Shown piece by piece: positions 6,190 through 15,168 of a DNA stretch of 30,565 bases. The notes below the pieces were generated by a model. The model searched no databases and was not told the origin of the DNA. It was given only the letters and a program-made list of their open reading frames with translations. Numbering within the stretch: position 1 is the stretch's first letter; the number at the start of each line of letters is the position of its first letter. The DNA is from Lachnospiraceae bacterium (lineage in GTDB: Bacteria; Bacillota; Clostridia; Lachnospirales; Lachnospiraceae). The stretch covers positions 1 through 30,565 of the forward strand of contig SFDP01000035.1 of assembly GCA_004558185.1 (NCBI GenBank). The letters run 5' to 3'. The translations under genes were made by a program, and so were the position numbers.

Positions 6190-7037
6190 TGACGAATGAA
6201 AAAGAATTAGCCGGGAAGCGGGCCGGCTTTGTGGTGCTTGCCATTTGTGCAATTGTATGGGTAATACCAATTCTTTTGGTATTTATGAATTCCTTTAAAC
6301 AGAATACGTTTGTAAAAACAGCTACCTTTGCTCTTCCTACAGGAGAAATGGGGGCAGGTTGGGTCAACTATATTAAAGGAGTTACCTTTGGTAATTACCC
6401 TTTCTTGAAATCGGTAACATACAGTGTTACCATCACCATTATTTCTACTATATTAATCTTGTTATTCGCTTCCATGGCAGCATGGTACATTGTGCGTGTA
6501 AACAATAAATTCTGTCAGATTATGTACTACATATTTGTTTTCTCTATGGTAGTTCCCTTTCAGATGGTTATGTTTACTTTGGCAAAAACAGCAGATACCC
6601 TGAAATTAAATACTCCACTTACAATCCCTATCATTTATTTAGGATTTGGTGCCGGATTAGCGGTATTTATGTTTACAGGCTTTATAAAGGGGCTTCCTTT
6701 GGAAATTGAAGAAGCAGCTTCTATTGATGGCTGTAATCCTATTCAAATTTTCTTTTTGGTAATTTTTCCTATGTTGAAATCCACTATGATTTCTGTGGGA
6801 ATTTTGGAAATTATGTGGATTTGGAATGACTACCTTTTACCTTATTTAGTATTGGATCGTACAGAGTATATGACCATTCCTATTCATATTCAGTATTTAC
6901 AGGGAAGTTATGGTTCCATTGACTTAGGAGCGATTATGGCATTGATTACTTTAAGTATTATTCCGGTTATTGCATTCTATTTAACATGCCAAAAATACAT
7001 CATCAAGGGTGTAGCTGCCGGTGCTGTTAAAGGTTAA
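6189..7037 (+). CDS. Sugar ABC transporter permease (MalG-like)
   Basis: This is a 282-aa partner permease with six predicted membrane segments. The EAA motif reads EEAASIDGCNPIQIFFLVIF near residue 175. The C-terminal end IIKGVAAGAVKG is typical of MalG-type permeases, where it reaches into the ATPase dimer. The start overlaps the stop of the first permease by one base, with AAGGAGGT just upstream (6171-6180). malQ follows after 28 bases, so import and cytoplasmic processing are encoded together. Confidence 0.9.
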   Translation: MTNEKELAGKRAGFVVLAICAIVWVIPILLVFMNSFKQNTFVKTATFALPTGEMGAGWVNYIKGVTFGNYPFLKSVTYSVTITIISTILILLFASMAAWYIVRVNNKFCQIMYYIFVFSMVVPFQMVMFTLAKTADTLKLNTPLTIPIIYLGFGAGLAVFMFTGFIKGLPLEIEEAASIDGCNPIQIFFLVIFPMLKSTMISVGILEIMWIWNDYLLPYLVLDRTEYMTIPIHIQYLQGSYGSIDLGAIMALITLSIIPVIAFYLTCQKYIIKGVAAGAVKG

Positions 7038-7065
7038 TTTCAAAACATTGAGGGGGAAATGAATT

Positions 7066-8556
7066 ATGCGAAAAAGTGGTGTTTTGCTTCCCGTTTTTAG
7101 CCTTCCAAGTAAATATGGTATTGGTTGCTTTTCTAAGGAAGCGTATCAATTTGTAGACTTTTTAGCAAAGGCAAAACAGACATATTGGCAAATTTTGCCT
7201 CTTGGACCTACAAGCTTTGGGGACTCTCCCTACCAGTCATTTTCCATCTTCGCCGGAAATCCATATTTTATCTGCTTAGAGGATTTGGTTGACGAGGGAC
7301 TTCTAACTATAAAAGAGTGCGAAGAAGTAGACTTTGGAACAGATAAGAGGGTTGTGAATTACGAGCGTTTATATCAAAACCGTTTTACCCTTCTGAAAAA
7401 GGCATACCATAGAGCAGATTTATCAAAGGATAATAAGTATGCAAAGTTTACAAATGAAAATGCCTTCTGGTTGGATAATTATGCTTTGTATATGAGTGTA
7501 AAAAATCATTTCAGTGACAGAAGCTTTGACCAGTGGGACAATAACATTAAAATGAGAAGTCCTGAAGCAATTTCCTATTATGAAGAGAAGCTGGCCGATG
7601 TGATTGGTTTTTATAAATTCTTACAATATAAGTTCATGGTACAATGGACAAATTTAAAGAAATATGCTAATAGTAAAGGGATAGTAATTATTGGAGATAT
7701 TCCTATTTATGTTTCCTATGACAGTTCTGATGTATGGGCAAATCCAGAATTGTTTCAGTTGGATACAGATAAGAGCTTGCTTTCCGTTGCAGGCTGTCCA
7801 CCAGATGGATTTTCTGTAGATGGTCAGCTATGGGGAAATCCTATTTATGATTGGGATTATCATGAAAAGACAGGCTTCGCATGGTGGAAGCTGCGTATGG
7901 CGAAGTGCAAAGAATTGTATGATGTGATTCGCATAGACCATTTTCGTGGTTTTGATGAATATTATTCAATCCCGGCGGATTCTACGAGTGCAGTGACTGG
8001 GATGTGGAAACCGGGACCGGGAATGAAATTGTTTCATGCATTAAAGGAAACACTTTCCGGTTGTAGTATTATTGCGGAAGACCTTGGCTTTATTACCGAT
8101 TCTGTGCGTCAATTGGTAAAGGACACTGGATTTCCGAACATGAAAGTGCTGGAATTTGCTTTTGATGAAAGAGATACGGGCAATAGAAGTGAATACCTTC
8201 CCCATAATTATTCGCAAAATTGTGTTGTGTATACAGGAACACATGACAATGAAACATTAATGGGCTGGTTAGATTCCATTACCCCATATGAGTATAAAAG
8301 CGTAAAGGAATATGTGGATTATCAAGGTAATGACAACAGTGACCTGGCCGATAGATTAATTTGTCTGGCACATAGCTGTATTGCAGATACTTGTATCATC
8401 CCTTTTCAGGACTATCTTCACCTGGATAATGAAGCACGTATTAATCAGCCCTCTACCCTGGGTGGAAACTGGGTATGGAGAATGCAGACAGAAGATATGA
8501 ATGAGGCTTTAGCCCAGCATATAGGGAGCTTGACTACACTATACCAAAGAGCATAG
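7066..8556 (+). CDS. malQ: 4-alpha-glucanotransferase (amylomaltase)
   Basis: This is a 496-aa GH77 enzyme that moves alpha-1,4-glucan segments between maltodextrins and releases glucose in the cytoplasm. The N-terminus RKSGVLLPVFSLPSKYGIG and WQILPLGPT are family signatures. Catalytic residues: nucleophile Asp291 in IRIDHFRGF, acid/base Glu338 in IIAEDLGF, and His393-Asp394 in GTHDNE. The length is normal for the compact bacterial form without N-terminal extensions. GAGGGGG lies before the ATG. The gene sits between the permease and regulator genes, and this placement supports maltodextrin as the operon's substrate. Confidence 0.95.
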   Translation: MRKSGVLLPVFSLPSKYGIGCFSKEAYQFVDFLAKAKQTYWQILPLGPTSFGDSPYQSFSIFAGNPYFICLEDLVDEGLLTIKECEEVDFGTDKRVVNYERLYQNRFTLLKKAYHRADLSKDNKYAKFTNENAFWLDNYALYMSVKNHFSDRSFDQWDNNIKMRSPEAISYYEEKLADVIGFYKFLQYKFMVQWTNLKKYANSKGIVIIGDIPIYVSYDSSDVWANPELFQLDTDKSLLSVAGCPPDGFSVDGQLWGNPIYDWDYHEKTGFAWWKLRMAKCKELYDVIRIDHFRGFDEYYSIPADSTSAVTGMWKPGPGMKLFHALKETLSGCSIIAEDLGFITDSVRQLVKDTGFPNMKVLEFAFDERDTGNRSEYLPHNYSQNCVVYTGTHDNETLMGWLDSITPYEYKSVKEYVDYQGNDNSDLADRLICLAHSCIADTCIIPFQDYLHLDNEARINQPSTLGGNWVWRMQTEDMNEALAQHIGSLTTLYQRA

Positions 8557-8578
8557 TCTTATGTAAAAGGAGTGAATT

Positions 8579-9604
8579 ATGGCAAATCTTACCATAAAGG
8601 ATATTGCAAAAATATGTGGAGTAGGAACCAGCACAGTATCCCGTGCCATGAATGATGATGCAGGGATAAACGCTGCTACCAAAGAGAGAATTTTAAAGGT
8701 CGTGAAGGAATTCAATTATGTTCCCAATAACAGTGCCCGAAATCTGAAAGTAAGCGATACCAATACCATAGGTGTTATGGTGAAGGGAAGGAACAACGGC
8801 TTTTTCCAGGGGATGTATCCTTTTATTGAACAGGAGCTGCAAAAGGTAGGCTATGATTTCACTTTAAAAGAGATTTCCTGGAATGATAATAATATTACCC
8901 AAACAGTGGAAATGGTAAAATCTCAGAGGTTAAAAGGTGTAATCTTTCTGGGGGGTATGATTGAAGATTTGGAACGATTTCGAGAACACCTGGAAATCCC
9001 ATATGTTTTTTGCACGGTTGCAACCGATTTTAAAGATAAGAATTGCAATCTGGTTGCCATTGATGATGAAAAAGAAAGTTACAAAATTGTAGATTATCTG
9101 ATTAAAAAAGGTCATAAAAAGATTGCTATCATTGCAGGGCAACAGCGTGACTGGGCCGTGGGACGATTAAGATTAAAAGGGTATAGAATGGCATTGCAGA
9201 CAAATAATATTCCTTATAATCCGGCACTGGTTGCTTATCAGAAAGATGATCTTCCTGACTATAGTGCTGAAAACGGCTATGCCGTTATGAAGGAGTTGTT
9301 AGAATCAGGGGAAGAATTTACTGCCATTTTTGCAGTATCGGATTTAACTGCATTTGGTGCCTATAAGGCAATATACGATGCCGGTAAGAAAATTCCGGAG
9401 GATTATTCAGTAGTTGGATTTGATGGAATTGAAATGACGAGATTTATGTATCCGGCATTAACAACTATAAGACAACCGGCAGAAGAAATGATAAAAAGTG
9501 CAATTAAAGTATTGACAGAAGCAATTGATGGGGACACGGAACCGCATCAACTGATTTTTGAGGCCAGGATAATGGAACAGGAATCCGTTAGGAATATGAT
9601 GTAA
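8579..9604 (+). CDS. malR: LacI-family transcriptional regulator (MalR-like)
   Basis: This is a 341-aa repressor. Residues 4-25 form the LacI helix-turn-helix (TIKDIAKICGVGTSTVSRAM), followed by the hinge helix NNSARNLK. The rest is a periplasmic-binding-protein-like sensor domain (IGVMVKGRNN, VAIDDEKESY, IAIIAGQQRDWAVGRLRLKGY, SVVGFDGIEMTRFMYPALTT). AAAGGAG lies before the ATG. As the last gene of the operon it most likely binds the three GGnAACGnTACC operators at 3791-3847 and responds to maltose or a maltodextrin. That would make the operon autoregulated. The gene name is by context. No terminator is evident after it. Confidence 0.88.
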   Translation: MANLTIKDIAKICGVGTSTVSRAMNDDAGINAATKERILKVVKEFNYVPNNSARNLKVSDTNTIGVMVKGRNNGFFQGMYPFIEQELQKVGYDFTLKEISWNDNNITQTVEMVKSQRLKGVIFLGGMIEDLERFREHLEIPYVFCTVATDFKDKNCNLVAIDDEKESYKIVDYLIKKGHKKIAIIAGQQRDWAVGRLRLKGYRMALQTNNIPYNPALVAYQKDDLPDYSAENGYAVMKELLESGEEFTAIFAVSDLTAFGAYKAIYDAGKKIPEDYSVVGFDGIEMTRFMYPALTTIRQPAEEMIKSAIKVLTEAIDGDTEPHQLIFEARIMEQESVRNMM

Positions 9605-9741
9605 GCAGCAATCTCCCTTCATTTTCAAATCTCCTAATCAAAACAATAGTTACATTTAAAGAAAAGAAAATACCAATATAGTTCCCAATATGTTATGATA
9701 TAGCTAATGCTGACAGGCTGACAGAAGGGGAATGAATAAAA

Positions 9742-10155
9742 ATGAAACAGCAAAGCTTCAATCTGAATTTTATCAGGATATTTGCGGCATGGATGGTATT
9801 GTCCGTACATATAGCAGGAATGTCAGGGATAGATTTTGGTGTTGGTGCAAAAGGTGTGCCGTTATTCTTTATTATGAGCGGTTATCTTGCTTTTTGCTCT
9901 TTAGAAAGAAACAGTTCACCAGCCGAGTATTATAAAAAAAGAGCAGTGAGGATATTGCCGATTTACTGGTTCTGTTTAATTTTGCTTTATTGTGAGGATA
10001 TAGTTTTAGGACTGCTTAATGGGCTTTCCGTACAGGAAATATTTACCGGACAATGCAGCCCTAGATTTCTGAGATATGTTTTCGGTTTACAATGCTTTCT
10101 CCCTTCCGATAACTGGGATATATGGAATAATCATGGTGCACTCTGGACAATGTGA
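9742..10155 (+). pseudogene. Acyltransferase family 3 membrane protein, truncated
   Basis: The 137 residues match the N-terminal third of acyltransferase-3 (OafA/WecH-like) proteins. NLNFIRIFAAWMVLSVHIAG contains the catalytic-type histidine in the first membrane segment, and GVPLFFIMSGYLAF and YYKKRAVRILPIYWF are family hallmarks. The family is normally about 330-380 residues. Here the frame ends abruptly after NNHGALWTM, where the next membrane helix should begin, and no continuation is seen in any frame of the following 70 bases. GAAGGGG lies before the ATG at 9742, so the fragment may still be translated, but it should not form an enzyme. Confidence 0.8.
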
Positions 10156-10260
10156 TGGATTGAAACAGACGCTGTTTTTATTGCGAATAAACGATTTCCA
10201 CTTGGACCTTAGGAAAGTGGAGCAGCTTTGACTGACAGAGAAGCTGCAGAAAGGAGAAAA

Positions 10261-10821
10261 ATGTCAATAGGAACCTTATCAGCAAAAAAATGGCAGAGGA
10301 CTTATCAGGAATTTCCTGAGGCTTCGGCCAGAACAGAGAACTTTTCCCAACAGTGGCTAGAGGCAGTCACCGCAAAGCAGAAAGAAATGAAGGAAGAGGG
10401 GAGCGAAAGGAGTAATGAGGAAGAGATAAAATCAGAGCTGCTGCCTTTTCAGACTGGTATCACCAGAGTGCCCTTTAGGCACCTCAAGGAGAATACCTAT
10501 GGAAATCCTTATTTTTGGCTGAAAAATGAAATGGGGGTAATTGAATACAAAGGAGCTGTATTTTTTTGTGATGAAAAAACGAATGCACTGATGCTGGGAG
10601 ACTGTACCAATCGGAGTGATTGCATTACGATTTCACTGGCAGAGGGGGGAAGTCTGGTGGTAAATCGTAAGAATGTTGGAGAACTATTGGATGCGATCAC
10701 GATGTTTTCCCCGGAGGACAGGAGAAGAATCATAGAAGCAATTCAGCAGGATCGAATGGCACAGCAGGCCTTAAGAGAGCTGGAAGAAACGAAAGACAGT
10801 GCAGTGGAAATTCTGCAATAG
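10261..10821 (+). CDS. Uncharacterised protein, 186 aa
   Basis: I do not recognise this protein. The ATG at 10261 follows GAAAGGAG and is preferred over a TTG 33 bases upstream that lacks a site. It has no signal peptide or membrane segment. Residues 1-60 are hydrophilic and charged (QQWLEAVTAKQKEMKEE). A probable beta-rich middle follows (YFWLKNEMGVIEYKGAVFFC, then MLGDCTNRSDCITISLAEGG). The last 50 residues look helical (FSPEDRRRIIEAIQQD, ALRELEET). Three cysteines occur at about residues 106-124. Codon use looks ordinary. The neighbour at 11136 is also unrecognised, and both follow the broken acyltransferase gene, so this may be a small lineage-specific block. Confidence 0.75.
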   Translation: MSIGTLSAKKWQRTYQEFPEASARTENFSQQWLEAVTAKQKEMKEEGSERSNEEEIKSELLPFQTGITRVPFRHLKENTYGNPYFWLKNEMGVIEYKGAVFFCDEKTNALMLGDCTNRSDCITISLAEGGSLVVNRKNVGELLDAITMFSPEDRRRIIEAIQQDRMAQQALRELEETKDSAVEILQ

Positions 10822-10867
10822 GAGATTGCCATTAGCAGATTTGGATAGAGAGACACCATAATTAGAG

Positions 10868-10908
10868 AATTAGGCATAGGGAGATAATACGCTTCTATGC
10901 CTAATTTT
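10868..10908 (+). terminator. Long-stem hairpin after the 186-aa gene
   Basis: AATTAGGCATAG (10868-10879) and CTATGCCTAATT (10895-10906) form a perfect 12-bp stem with a 15-nt loop. The 3' arm ends in TTTT, so it is a moderate terminator. Confidence 0.6.
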
Positions 10909-10929
10909 ATGATCTAAAGGAGGAAAAGA

Positions 10930-10959
10930 ATGAAGATTCATCACATTATCATTGTCTAA
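10930..10959 (+). pseudogene. Nine-codon remnant or leader peptide with a strong ribosome binding site
   Basis: AAAGGAGG (10916-10923) precedes ATG at an ideal distance, but the frame reads MKIHHIIIV and stops. It is either the broken start of a lost gene or a leader peptide. The rest of the gap (10960-11135) is AT-rich and shows no gene. Confidence 0.35.
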
Positions 10960-11135
10960 ATACAAAAATAGCTATAAACTCTCCAGGCTAAGTCTCAGGT
11001 ATGGAGAAAAAAACATCAATAACCATTAAATTCAGAAAATAATATAATATATTTTAAATAATCAGACGATATATAAGTAAATAAGAAAAGGATTTCGAAT
11101 ATGGAGTAATTTTCATTGCGACATGGAGGTGGCTT

Positions 11136-11561
11136 ATGGAAATGTACAATACGTCAGATTATTTACGAGTGAATCCGGTGTATAAGGTTCGGGCGGTAGA
11201 GGCCAATACAATGTCGGTGGACCCGGATAAAAAAGAGGAAAGACGAAGAGAGGAACGAAAGCACTCGGCACAGCAGAGAAAAGAGAAGAAGGCCTCAGAT
11301 AAGACTATGGGGTATAACAGGGTATATCAGCAGGAAGCAGAGAGTCATGAACTGAGACCAGAGACAGATAAAGAAAAGGAATGTAGTCCGTATCTGCTTT
11401 GGCTGCATATGAAGGCAAGTCAGGGAAGACTGCCATTAGCAATAAAGGAAAATGCTGAGGCAGATCAGAACAGGCAGAAGCTGCAGGCGCAGCAGGAAAT
11501 GGCGATGAGAGAACTCTCTGAACAAAGTGATGAGGGGATTTCTTTCGATGAAATAGCATAG
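11136..11561 (+). CDS. Uncharacterised hydrophilic protein, 141 aa
   Basis: I do not recognise this protein. The ATG at 11136 follows GGAGGTGG. It begins MEMYNTSDYLRVNPVYKVRAVE, and then a strongly charged, low-complexity stretch runs over residues 30-55 (DKKEERRREERKHSAQQR), probably helical or disordered. A less charged patch SPYLLWLHMKASQGRLPLAI sits near residue 88, followed by another Gln/Glu-rich helix (QKLQAQQEMAMREL). It has no signal peptide and no membrane segment. It stands alone between the small-ORF region and a bidirectional terminator. Its role is unknown. Confidence 0.72.
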   Translation: MEMYNTSDYLRVNPVYKVRAVEANTMSVDPDKKEERRREERKHSAQQRKEKKASDKTMGYNRVYQQEAESHELRPETDKEKECSPYLLWLHMKASQGRLPLAIKENAEADQNRQKLQAQQEMAMRELSEQSDEGISFDEIA

Positions 11562-11598
11562 GGCTTAAAGGCTTTGCCTGTGAATACCATAAAAAAGA

Positions 11599-11637
11599 AA
11601 AGCTGTCCGAAGAAGGGAATACTTCGGGCAGCTTTTT
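11599..11637. terminator. Bidirectional terminator between the 141-aa gene and cydC
   Basis: AAAGCTGTCCGAAG (11599-11612) pairs with CTTCGGGCAGCTTT (11622-11635), 14 pairs with one T-G, over a 9-nt loop. A-rich sequence on the left and a T run on the right allow termination in both directions. Confidence 0.88.
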
Positions 11638-11670
11638 ATGAGAAAAGGCCATAAATGGACAAAAATCTGC

Positions 11671-13395
11671 CTAGGAACAAGAAGGTGAAGGGCGATTAGG
11701 CTCTATATGGGCATGACCATGCTCCATATGCAGAAGATAATCCATTTGTGCGGGATGCTGCTGATCATGAGAAATCATCAGCAGGGTACGATCCTTACAG
11801 AAGCTGAGGATTCGTTCCAGCAGTAGGTTGGCGGTAAGATTATCCAGATTTTTTAAAGCTTCGTCTAAAATCACAACAGGCTTATTTTCCAGATACATTC
11901 TGGCCAGAGCAAGACGCTGTCGTTCCCCGGAGGAAAAATTCTGTCCCTGGGGAGAAAGCAGGGTATCCAGTTTTTGAGGTAAGGCCGAGGCCATTTCAAA
12001 AAGTCCAGCCCATTGAAGAGCAGCCCAAAGCTCCTCTTCCGATTTAGGGCCTGCCGCCAGCTCCAGATTTTCACGCAGGGAGGCGGTAAACAGGTAAGGA
12101 TTTTGCTCTACCAGAGAGATATGGTCACATAGAGCTTCTTTTCCCAGAGCCTCTAAAGGCATATCACCAAGACAGATTTTTCCCTCCTGCGGCCGGTAAT
12201 AGCCTAAAAGCAGGGCTGCAAGACTGCTTTTTCCGCTGCCTATCTGCCCAATGATGGCAGTATGGCTGCCGGGGGGCAGGATAAAGGATACCTGCTCCAG
12301 GGCAGGTATCTTTCCCTCCGGGTAAGTGAAAGAAACCCCTGAAAAGGTGATGCCTGGAGGCTGGGGGAGAGTAGGCAGTGTATGGAGAGTAGGATTCCCT
12401 AAAAGAGACAATCCGGTAGGCTCTCCAGTGGTAATTTCCAGCATATTGTCTGCAGCAGCCAGGCTATCGTAGTAGTAGGAAACCGCAAGGGGGAGAGGCT
12501 GTACCGCTTCCAGTGCCCCATAGACCAGCAGAGCAGCCGCAAGCAGATAGATGCCTTTAAGAGAGCCCTGCTCTACGGCCAATGCACCTACCCAGAGAGT
12601 ACAGGTCATGGCCAGGCCGGAAACGATGCCGGAAAGAGCATTTAAGTGGCCTCTTCGTGTTTCTCCATCCTGGCGTAGCTGGTTTCCGGCTAAGTAAGTA
12701 TCCAGAGTAGCTTTTTTTTGTTCATTGCACCGATCGTATACCCATAGAATCTCGAGGCCCATAAGAAAATCCTGCAGATTGTGGCGATAGTCCAGCTCCT
12801 GCTTGAGAGTTGTCTCTCCATGCTTTTTGCTCCCGTGGCGGGAGAACAGAGGCATGAGAAGCCCGTTGATCATGCCGGCAATCCAAAGGACAGGAATGGC
12901 ACCTGGAAGCAAAAAGGCAAGTATACCGGAAATAGATAAGAGAGTGATGAACGCTACCAGGGGAGCTGCGACTACTCGAAGATAAAAAAACTGCAGAGTC
13001 TCCAAATCCTCAGTTACCGATTTAAACAGCTTGGTATGCTTATTCAGTATTCCTCCCGGTGTAAGAGGTAAAAGCTGACGATAGTACCAGACTCGCAGAT
13101 CTTCTAAAAGCCGGAAGGTGATGGAATGGCTGGCCAGCCTTTCCCAGTAGCGAAAGATCCCCCGGGAAATACCAAACAGCCTTACAGCGGCAGATAATGG
13201 CATCAGATCCAGTACAGGGGGCAAAAGGGCAGCCAAGCAGATAAGAATGGCAGATACAGCCAGAAGGCCTGTATTGGCTAAAATTGTCAATGAGCCTATG
13301 ACAGCGGTTCCTAATATGGGCAGGATGTATGGACTGAGAAGCCCTAAAAGGAAGGGCAGACTTTTTATTGTTTTTTTGCTGGTATTTTCCTTCAT
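11671..13395 (-). CDS. cydC: ABC exporter subunit CydC (cytochrome bd assembly)
   Basis: This is a 574-aa half-transporter with an N-terminal six-helix membrane domain and a C-terminal ATPase. With CydD it forms the heterodimer that exports glutathione or cysteine (known for the E. coli complex) and is needed to assemble cytochrome bd. Visible in the ATPase are Walker A GQIGSGKSS near residue 375, Q-loop VEQNPYLF, a signature that reads FSSGERQRLALAR rather than LSGGQ, Walker B VVILDEALKNLD and the switch histidine in ISHDQQ. The ATG overlaps the cydD stop by one base (TAATG). The last part is Pro/Ser-rich (EPNRPSPSC). It is the final gene of cydABDC, and a strong terminator follows. Confidence 0.9.
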   Translation of the reverse strand: MKENTSKKTIKSLPFLLGLLSPYILPILGTAVIGSLTILANTGLLAVSAILICLAALLPPVLDLMPLSAAVRLFGISRGIFRYWERLASHSITFRLLEDLRVWYYRQLLPLTPGGILNKHTKLFKSVTEDLETLQFFYLRVVAAPLVAFITLLSISGILAFLLPGAIPVLWIAGMINGLLMPLFSRHGSKKHGETTLKQELDYRHNLQDFLMGLEILWVYDRCNEQKKATLDTYLAGNQLRQDGETRRGHLNALSGIVSGLAMTCTLWVGALAVEQGSLKGIYLLAAALLVYGALEAVQPLPLAVSYYYDSLAAADNMLEITTGEPTGLSLLGNPTLHTLPTLPQPPGITFSGVSFTYPEGKIPALEQVSFILPPGSHTAIIGQIGSGKSSLAALLLGYYRPQEGKICLGDMPLEALGKEALCDHISLVEQNPYLFTASLRENLELAAGPKSEEELWAALQWAGLFEMASALPQKLDTLLSPQGQNFSSGERQRLALARMYLENKPVVILDEALKNLDNLTANLLLERILSFCKDRTLLMISHDQQHPAQMDYLLHMEHGHAHIEPNRPSPSCS

Positions 13396-15095
13396 TACAT
13401 TAACCCTTTCTGCAGCATTTGAGCAAAGACTCCGCCTGTTTCTTTACAGAGGGAAGCAAAGGTTCCCTGCTGAACAAGCTGCCCCTTTTCAAGCACCAAT
13501 ACCTCCTGGGCAGAGCGCAGAGTATGGAGGCGGTGAGCACTGATGAGTACGGTTTTTCCGATAAAGGCCTGTTCTAAAGCACGTTGAACGATTTCTTCAG
13601 AATAGGTATCCAGGCTGCTGGTAGCCTCATCACACAGAAGCAGGCGGGAGGAACAAAGCATGGCTCTGGCAATGGAAATCAACTGGCCCTGCCCGCCGGA
13701 GAGATTGATTCCCTGCTCTCCCAAAGGAGTATCATAGCCCCTGGGAAGCTGCAAAATAAAGTCCTCGGCACCGATTTTTCTGCAGACTGAATAGACTTCC
13801 TGACAAGAAACATCTCGCCCTAGGGTAATATTTTCCATTACCGTAGCATGGAAAAAATAGGGTTGTGCAGGAATAAAAGCCACTCCATCCCAACCGTAAA
13901 AGGGCAGACCATCTACCGTCATAGTACCTGAGGAAGGAGGAAGGGCACCCAGGAGAACCCGAAGGAGGGTGGTTTTTCCGGCTCCACTGGCTCCTACAAG
14001 TGCATAGATGCCTTCCGGCTTTAGAGTCAGGGAAAGCTCTCTTAAAGCGGAACGCTTTCCGTCATAGGAAAAGCTCACCCGATCAAGCTCAATTCGTGGA
14101 GCGGCCGTTATCTGACCGGTCTTAGGAGGATAAAGAGCAACAGCAGAACGGTTTAAAAAAGAAAAAAGCTCATCGGAAGCCAGGATAGCATTCTGACTGT
14201 TATGGTATTGCTGTCCTAACAGACGCAGAGGCTGGTAATACTCAGGAGCCAGTAAGATCAAAAACAGGGCAGGCAGAAAATCCATTTTCCCCTCTGCGAG
14301 GCGCACGCCTAAGCCAACGGCTACCAGGGCAATGCTGATGGTAGTCAGCAGTTCCAGAACAAAGGCAGAGAGAAAGGCAATACGCAGGGTTTTCATGGTC
14401 TGAAGCCGGAAGTCTCTGCTGACGCTGCGAATCTTGGCTTCCTGGCGGTATTCTCGATTCCAGTTACGCAAGGTGGAAAGCCCGGCCAATACATCCTGAA
14501 GATAGCCGCCCATTCTGGATAGAGCCTCCCAGGAGGAGTTCTTCATCTGGTGACTCCATTTGCCGATCAGGATCATAAACAGAGGAATAAGCGGTGTAGT
14601 GATGACAAAAATCATCCCTGAAACGGAATCCAGAGGAAAGGCAATAAGCAGATAAATCAAGGGAATAAGGGCGCTTTTAAACAGTTGGGGCAGATAACGG
14701 CAGAAGTAGGCATCCAGAGTGGACAGTCCCTGGGTAAGGAGGGTAAAAAAGGAACCCCGATCCTCATGCAGCATTACCCCCGGACCAAGCCTTACAGCCT
14801 GCTCAAGCAGCCGTTCAAGCAGGGAGCCCTTTACCAGACTGGAAACCTTCAAAGCCATATGCTCCTCGCCCCATAGAAACATTCCTCTGAGCAGGACAGC
14901 AGTAATCAGCAACAGGAAGAATACAGAAGCCTCCTGAAGGGGTTTTTTCATAAAAAATAGATCATTGATTATACAGGCGGTGCTCCAGGCCTGCAGAGCA
15001 GTGGCTGCACCACCGCCTAAGGCCATGATCAGAGTCATACTCTGAACCAGTAAAGCTTTTTTATTTTGAGCTTGCCATAATGCTTTGCTAAACAA
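13395..15095 (-). CDS. cydD: ABC exporter subunit CydD (cytochrome bd assembly)
   Basis: This is a 566-aa half-transporter, partner of CydC. The membrane domain spans about residues 15-310. The ATPase shows Walker A GASGAGKTTLL near residue 368, signature NLSGGQGQLISIARAML, Walker B LLLCDEATSSLD and ISAHRL. The start is a TTG at 15095 with AGAGGAG seven bases upstream; no better ATG lies nearby. The gene is separated from cydB by a perfect 10-bp hairpin, so cydDC are probably expressed at a lower level than cydAB. CydD and CydC act in the cytoplasmic membrane. Confidence 0.9.
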   Translation of the reverse strand: MFSKALWQAQNKKALLVQSMTLIMALGGGAATALQAWSTACIINDLFFMKKPLQEASVFFLLLITAVLLRGMFLWGEEHMALKVSSLVKGSLLERLLEQAVRLGPGVMLHEDRGSFFTLLTQGLSTLDAYFCRYLPQLFKSALIPLIYLLIAFPLDSVSGMIFVITTPLIPLFMILIGKWSHQMKNSSWEALSRMGGYLQDVLAGLSTLRNWNREYRQEAKIRSVSRDFRLQTMKTLRIAFLSAFVLELLTTISIALVAVGLGVRLAEGKMDFLPALFLILLAPEYYQPLRLLGQQYHNSQNAILASDELFSFLNRSAVALYPPKTGQITAAPRIELDRVSFSYDGKRSALRELSLTLKPEGIYALVGASGAGKTTLLRVLLGALPPSSGTMTVDGLPFYGWDGVAFIPAQPYFFHATVMENITLGRDVSCQEVYSVCRKIGAEDFILQLPRGYDTPLGEQGINLSGGQGQLISIARAMLCSSRLLLCDEATSSLDTYSEEIVQRALEQAFIGKTVLISAHRLHTLRSAQEVLVLEKGQLVQQGTFASLCKETGGVFAQMLQKGLM

Positions 15096-15125
15096 AATAA
15101 TACTCCTCTCTGCTGAAAAGCAAAG

Positions 15126-15151
15126 GGGGCTGCGAATATTCTCGCAGCCCC
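15126..15151 (-). terminator. Hairpin between cydB and cydD
   Basis: GGGGCTGCGA (15126-15135) and TCGCAGCCCC (15142-15151) form a perfect 10-bp stem with a 6-nt loop. On the minus strand it is followed by CTTTGCTTTT. It is likely an incomplete terminator that sets the ratio of oxidase to exporter. Confidence 0.8.
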
Positions 15152-15168
15152 TCTGAATATACGAAAAA

